Source of the DNA: Primula veris
Taxonomy: Eukaryota; Streptophyta; Magnoliopsida; Ericales; Primulaceae
Reading direction: 5' to 3'
Assembly: GCA_963682055.1 (NCBI GenBank)
Contig: OY821746.1
Coordinates: forward strand, 27,904,481-27,968,480
DNA: 64,000 nucleotides
Both the position numbers and the translations under genes were made by a program. Numbering within the stretch: the stretch's first letter is position 1; each line of letters opens with the position of its first letter. The notes under the pieces were generated by a model. That model had not been told where the DNA came from. It searched no databases and saw only the letters and a list, made by a program, of their open reading frames with translations. Shown here piece after piece: positions 59,476-64,000 of this stretch.

Positions 59476-62400
59476 ATAACTAACTCCAAACAACAAAAAA
59501 CAAGGAGAAAATGGTAATGATCACCTAAAAGAACAGGAGGAAATTTGGATGTATATCTAATTTCTCAAAATGAATGGATAGATAAAGCAGGCATGAGCTG
59601 CTAGTATACTGCATGAATATATATAGTTAATTAGTATTTTATTTTTATGGATGAGGCCATATAAAACTATAAGTACGAACTTACAAGCCCTAAATCCCGA
59701 AAATTCTTTGATATCGCACAAGAATGAGGATAAAATATTCGTCTACCTTCAAATCTTCTAACAAAACCCCCCATCATTGGAATTGATCGTTAGGTCTTAA
59801 TTTTGCCTGGAGATAATCAAATTGATAGAAAAGCCTTAATTAAGCCTAAGAATGGACGGTAAATAAGCATTTACAGTCTGAATGTTTCAAAGAAAAAAGA
59901 AAGGAACGGTCCACGGGTAGTCTCTGCGAGAGAGTTTACGCCAAAAATTCTCTTCTTATATCAGCAATCAAATGTAAAAACCCATGGAAACAATAAAAGT
60001 CTACATCACTTTAGAAATTAAGGAACGCAGTTGGTCCATAGTTAGGTGACTGCAAACCCCCGTGAAAAATAGAAAATAAAAAGATATCTAGTAGAAAATA
60101 TCACATCGATTGGGGAAAAAAATAGTAGAAAAATGTATTTTATTTATCTTATACAGTATTTAAACTTTTTCCAACTAAAATTATTTGAAATTATTTGATG
60201 GAAATGTATCTTATACAGTATTAGGAATTATTTGAAATAAGATATCTAGTAGAAAATATCGCATCGATTGGGAAAAGGAATGAAGCAGTATTTTTCAAAA
60301 TGGAAGAAATAATTTAAGTTAAACTTGAGGGGGTATAATAGCAAACTAGAAATTACATTAAACACATATGCCACATAGACTCGGGCTACACTCGTGTTAT
60401 ACACTCGGGGCACTGATTTTGATAATATATGGATATTTTTACCATAACTTTGATAATAGTCACGGTATGATTAGACTCCCAGTAATTATAGGCTACGGTT
60501 TACGGGTTACGTGTGCGGTGCGTAATACAATAAAAATATAAAAAATGTATATAGTTATAATATAAATATATAAATAATAAAAAAAAACATAGTTTAAGAT
60601 TTAAAATAATGTTTGGTCGTTAAAGAGTGATAAATAGTTTTATTAGTTTTTATTTTTTTATATTTTTATGTGAGTATTGTATTATTGTAATTAATATAAA
60701 AGTGTAATGGTATTTTTGAAAAAAAAAATAGATAAATTGGGTAGTCTCATTTGACTTGGTTTGACTTATTATAATAGAATGATATGATAAGATGAAGCTC
60801 GAGTGAATAAACTATTGTGATTGTTTTTAATTTTATTTTTTAATAACGTCTTAACTGGATATAATTTTATGTTATTTAATTTCATATTGTGTTCATTTTC
60901 AATTTTTTTACTTTCTATATTGTTTTTCTAAAATAAACTTTAAATTAAGATGAGTATTAGTAAACAAATTTCTATGAAAACCTAAAACTATCGTCAAACA
61001 CCTAACAGGGGAAATAATTCCCTTAAAAAAATCTCGATGAATTTTTTTTCCGTTCTACCAAACAGAGTATTATGGAAAATCGTCACTTTCTCTTTACACA
61101 GTTAGCGAAAATTGCCATTTACTCAAACAGAGTATTAAGGTTTTGTTTAATACATAAGACATTAACAAAATGAATATATATATATGTTTTGTTTATCTAG
61201 AAATTGATAATCGCGAGAGCGATTATCATAGTTTCCAACTTTCCATTGTAGCTCACAGACGTTAAGCAATTAAATTTAGAAATATATACAACAACTTCGT
61301 TAAATGATAAGACTAATGTACGTTATCTTAATCAACAAATTGGTACCTTACTCGCCGATATACAACACATGGCAAATTGCAATCCATTGAATTCATGCAT
61401 ACAGTGACACAAATATTAGTTACACAATTATTACACAAGTTCATTACTCATAGCTAATACAAGCGTATTTTGTATTCTCAGCTAAGTTTTATAAACTAGG
61501 TCTTTTTTAATGTAAATATATCAAATTCGTCAAATAATCTTAGGAGATCGTTTTAAGTTTTTTTTTTTTATATATTATAAACAAGGTTCAATTTTCCATT
61601 TTTCTTTAGATGGACAGTGATAAAATGCATGCATGAAAACATATCAAATAAATGTCATGAGATTGATCTATTGATGTATGTACTGTTATTCCTACTTGTT
61701 TCAGGACTCATTTGATATGTTTTAGTCGAGTTTTTGTTATGAATTAGAACGTATGTATCATACACAAAAAATTAACTAAAATGTAGATAGATTGAGTACC
61801 ATGTAATAAACCAAGTGTGTGCCAACTGCCAAGTCCAAAAATATGACCTCAGTATTCAACAAATTTTAATTAGGATTCCAAACACTCGTCGCTACAATTC
61901 TATAAATTTAGAGTAATTTATTATTTTATTTTGTTTGAGATTGTGTGATTATGATTGGAACTAATTGTAACCTTATTGAGCAGATTTTGCAAATCAAGAC
62001 GCAAATAGTTCATAGCTAGCAATTCATTGTTTGTTTTTTGTTTAGTACTATTCAATCTCTTTCTATAGTGTGGCTGTAGTTCACGTTACACTATATACGG
62101 AAATTGACGTTATAAAGTCTTTAATATATCGTGTATTCCATAAGTTCAATGAGTAACTTTCTTTGGGGATTTTTGAGTAAATAATAAGCCTAATTTTCTG
62201 TAAGGCCTTGAACTCTGACTTTCGGTCACCGATTTCAGTCACCGATTTCGGTCACTAGCTTATAGATTGCAATCAATGGCAGGTTGTCTTATTGATAGAC
62301 GGTCTAAAAATAAATATGTCATTCTTCCTTTGAAAGTCTTTCCTTTTTATTATTGCATTTTTAGGGTACGTTACGTACCAATCCAATGAATATAAGTATA

Positions 62401-63152
62401 TATTAGAGGAAGGTTTATATTAATGTCATATAGGTCATTCACACGTGGAAGTAGTTTAGATTTACTGTATTTACATTACTAAGATCTAAAATTAGAACAT
62501 TTTAGATACATGGTCAAAGTTTCTGTCACTTTAATTATCCAACTACTTTCTTTGTTAAATTAAGGACTTTGTATTAAGTATCGACCTTTTCTTCTTTCTT
62601 ATACCAGTAAAGATATTGCAAATATTGCTATATTCAAATAACACCCAAAAAAAGTGGTGTATCAAATCAAAATCAAGTACCATGTGAGTTTTTACTTATT
62701 ATTATAGCTAAAGCCAGCTTGGCGAAAGTAAGATATGCACCAGATGACCAGAATATAGTTTTACGGAAAAGATTAAGGAAATCGCATACTTAATTAACAC
62801 ATTGATTATCTGACTATTAAAATTTTCGAGTTAATGATTTAATTACTCTTTGTAAAAAAGTATGCCTCCCCTCATGCCTGCCTATCTGTGGCTTTTCTTG
62901 TATGACCGAAATATTGTATGACCAAAGTATTAAATTGCGCAACGTGTCATATTGTATGAACGAAATGGTAGCCCTTTTATTCTCCTCTCTTGAACATTTT
63001 AAGAAACATTATAACATTATTAGTTAAGACCACAACTTTAATGGTGTACCGGGTCTACTTAATATTTTGTCAATTGTATATATTCCCCCAAAACACCCAA
63101 CTACATTGTATTAATATATATCACTCAATATAGTGAGAGAAAGCACAGAGGG
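59476..63152. other. Intergenic, no gene recognised
   Basis: About 3.7 kb upstream of the WAT1-type gene, AT-rich. A 37-bp direct repeat recurs at about 60081-60117 and 60238-60275 (GATATCTAGTAGAAAATATC). Contains a decayed Helitron copy. Otherwise nothing seen. Confidence 0.5.
60500..60782 (-). mobile_element. Decayed Helitron relative (family member 3)
   Basis: Similar to the copies at 13642 and 56722: minus-strand 5' end TCATTCTATTATAATAAG and a degenerate 3' hairpin (ACGCACC ... ACGTAACCCG). The terminal CTAG is no longer clear. Confidence 0.4.
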
Positions 63153-63343
63153 ATGGCAATGGGAAGGTTTTCGGAGGGGTCAGGTGCATTTTTTAGCATG
63201 TTAATTGTGCAAGTTTTTGCAACGGGTTTACAACTTCTATCGAAAGTTATTTTGACTCAAGGAGTATTTATTTATGCTCTTATGGCTTATCGAAATATAG
63301 TGGGTGCTCTTTGTGTTGCTCCCTTTGCCTTGTTCTTCGAAAG
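63153..63343 (+). CDS. WAT1-related (nodulin MtN21/EamA) transporter, first exon only
   Basis: ATG at 63153, 63 codons plus 2 nt to a GT donor at 63344. Residues about 9-30 form a first membrane helix (FFSMLIVQVFATGLQLLSKV), followed by GVFIYALMAYRNIVGALCVAPFALFFER, the hallmark start of WAT1-type EamA drug/metabolite transporters, in which this first intron position is common. Such proteins are ten-helix transporters at plasma membrane or tonoplast; Arabidopsis WAT1 exports auxin from the vacuole. A possible TATA (TATATAT, about 63077) precedes it. The rest of the gene lies beyond the window, so completeness cannot be judged. Confidence 0.88.
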
Positions 63344-63645
63344 GTACTTTATCGGAGTAAATTTTAGTTGCATGTCTATTTATAGAGCTAGGATTTATGA
63401 ATTATGAAAAATACATGGTTCTTGAACGACTATGTTGCGGAAAAACATAATATAGAAAGAGTAGATATGATTAGGTTTGTTAAATCATTATTTGCCAACT
63501 TTAAGAAAATATGCCGTATAATTCGGGCTTTCTGCTGATGTCCATAGCTTTTTTGGTTTGCATATTTTTCAAGCCAATGTGGTTGTTTGATAAAAAAAAA
63601 AAACTCTCTTTGATTAATTGCTAATTTGGCTGCATACAATGCATG

Positions 63646-63971
63646 CAGGGGCGGCCCGTTTCTACGGCTTGTCCGAGGCTAAGAAAAAGTATTTGCCCAT
63701 TTGAGATTTTTTATATACAAAAAAAATTATTTGACAACTATGAGATTCGAACCCAAGACCATAAAAGGCTATAAAGGTAACTAAATTTAGCATCATTGAC
63801 CACTACACTATAAAAATATATAACATATATGACATAAACTATAGAATTATATTATTAATACTTAAAAACTATATACTTGTAACTTGGGCTATGTGCATTG
63901 CCCTTAAAAAAAAATTGGGCTTGTTTGCCCAAGACTTAAGGCTTGGTGTACTGCCACCTGGGCCGGCCATG
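63646..63971. mobile_element. Putative hAT-type MITE in first intron of WAT1-type gene
   Basis: Begins CAGGGGCGGCCC and ends GGGCCGGCCATG, imperfect inverted ends like the CAGGGCCGGCCC termini of plant hAT MITEs. About 326 bp. I could not find a matching 8-bp duplication, so boundaries are uncertain. Confidence 0.45.
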
Positions 63972-64000
63972 TTTACAATTGTCAAAAATGCATGATATAT

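Noticed and set aside
63646..63971. Second exon of the WAT1-type gene within the window
   Set aside because: No EamA-like coding was found after 63344; the segment looks like a MITE.
1..64000. CRISPR arrays, bacterial operons, rRNA or intact tRNA genes
   Set aside because: None seen; direct repeats present are LTRs, microsatellites and duplicated genes of a plant genome.

Overview
This is AT-rich nuclear DNA from a flowering plant, most likely a eudicot. The signs are spliced genes with plant-type introns, plant Ty1-copia, LINE, SINE, Helitron, Mutator-like and CACTA elements, and a cluster of hybrid proline-rich protein (HyPRP) genes of the carrot DC2.15 / AZI1 type. No bacterial-type operons, CRISPR arrays, rRNA or intact tRNA genes were seen. 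The species cannot be named from the sequence.

Layout. Positions 1-3164 hold decayed retroelement or endogenous-pararetrovirus-like coding scraps and intergenic DNA. A nearly intact Ty1-copia element (Copia1, 3170-8969, target duplication AAAGT) follows, then a long-TIR DNA element (9269-10091). From 11386 to 41570 there is a large tandem segmental duplication. Copy I (11386-29240) carries HyPRP genes at 16095 and 28453 and a HyPRP pseudogene at 25351. Copy II (29241-41570) carries their partners at 32311, 40787 and 38513. The copies have since diverged mainly by mobile-element events: Copia2 (19658-24520) sits only in copy I, and copy II keeps the empty site; a 372-bp Mutator-like MITE and a 5'-truncated LINE sit only in copy II; each copy has its own deletions. 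A further HyPRP (44427) lies downstream, with a solo LTR (43124-44325) ending 11 bp before its TATA box. A retrocopy resembling DUF295 genes lies at 42146-42477.

From 45394 to 51354 is an old, gutted copia element (Copia3). The single-copy part follows: a complete five-exon NPF6-type nitrate/peptide-family transporter (54517-58376, 595 aa deduced) with Tyr at the position of the substrate histidine of AtNRT1.1, and the first exon of a WAT1-type (EamA) transporter at 63153 that runs off the window.

The HyPRPs are secreted, cell-wall-directed proteins with a signal peptide, a proline-rich spacer and an eight-cysteine domain. The cluster has five apparently intact genes and three pseudogenes. 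The NPF and WAT1 genes are membrane transporters with no evident functional link to the cluster. The most unusual molecular signal is in Copia1: the place where a tRNA primer-binding site should be holds instead a perfect 14-nt complement of its own LTR, which suggests self-primed reverse transcription.
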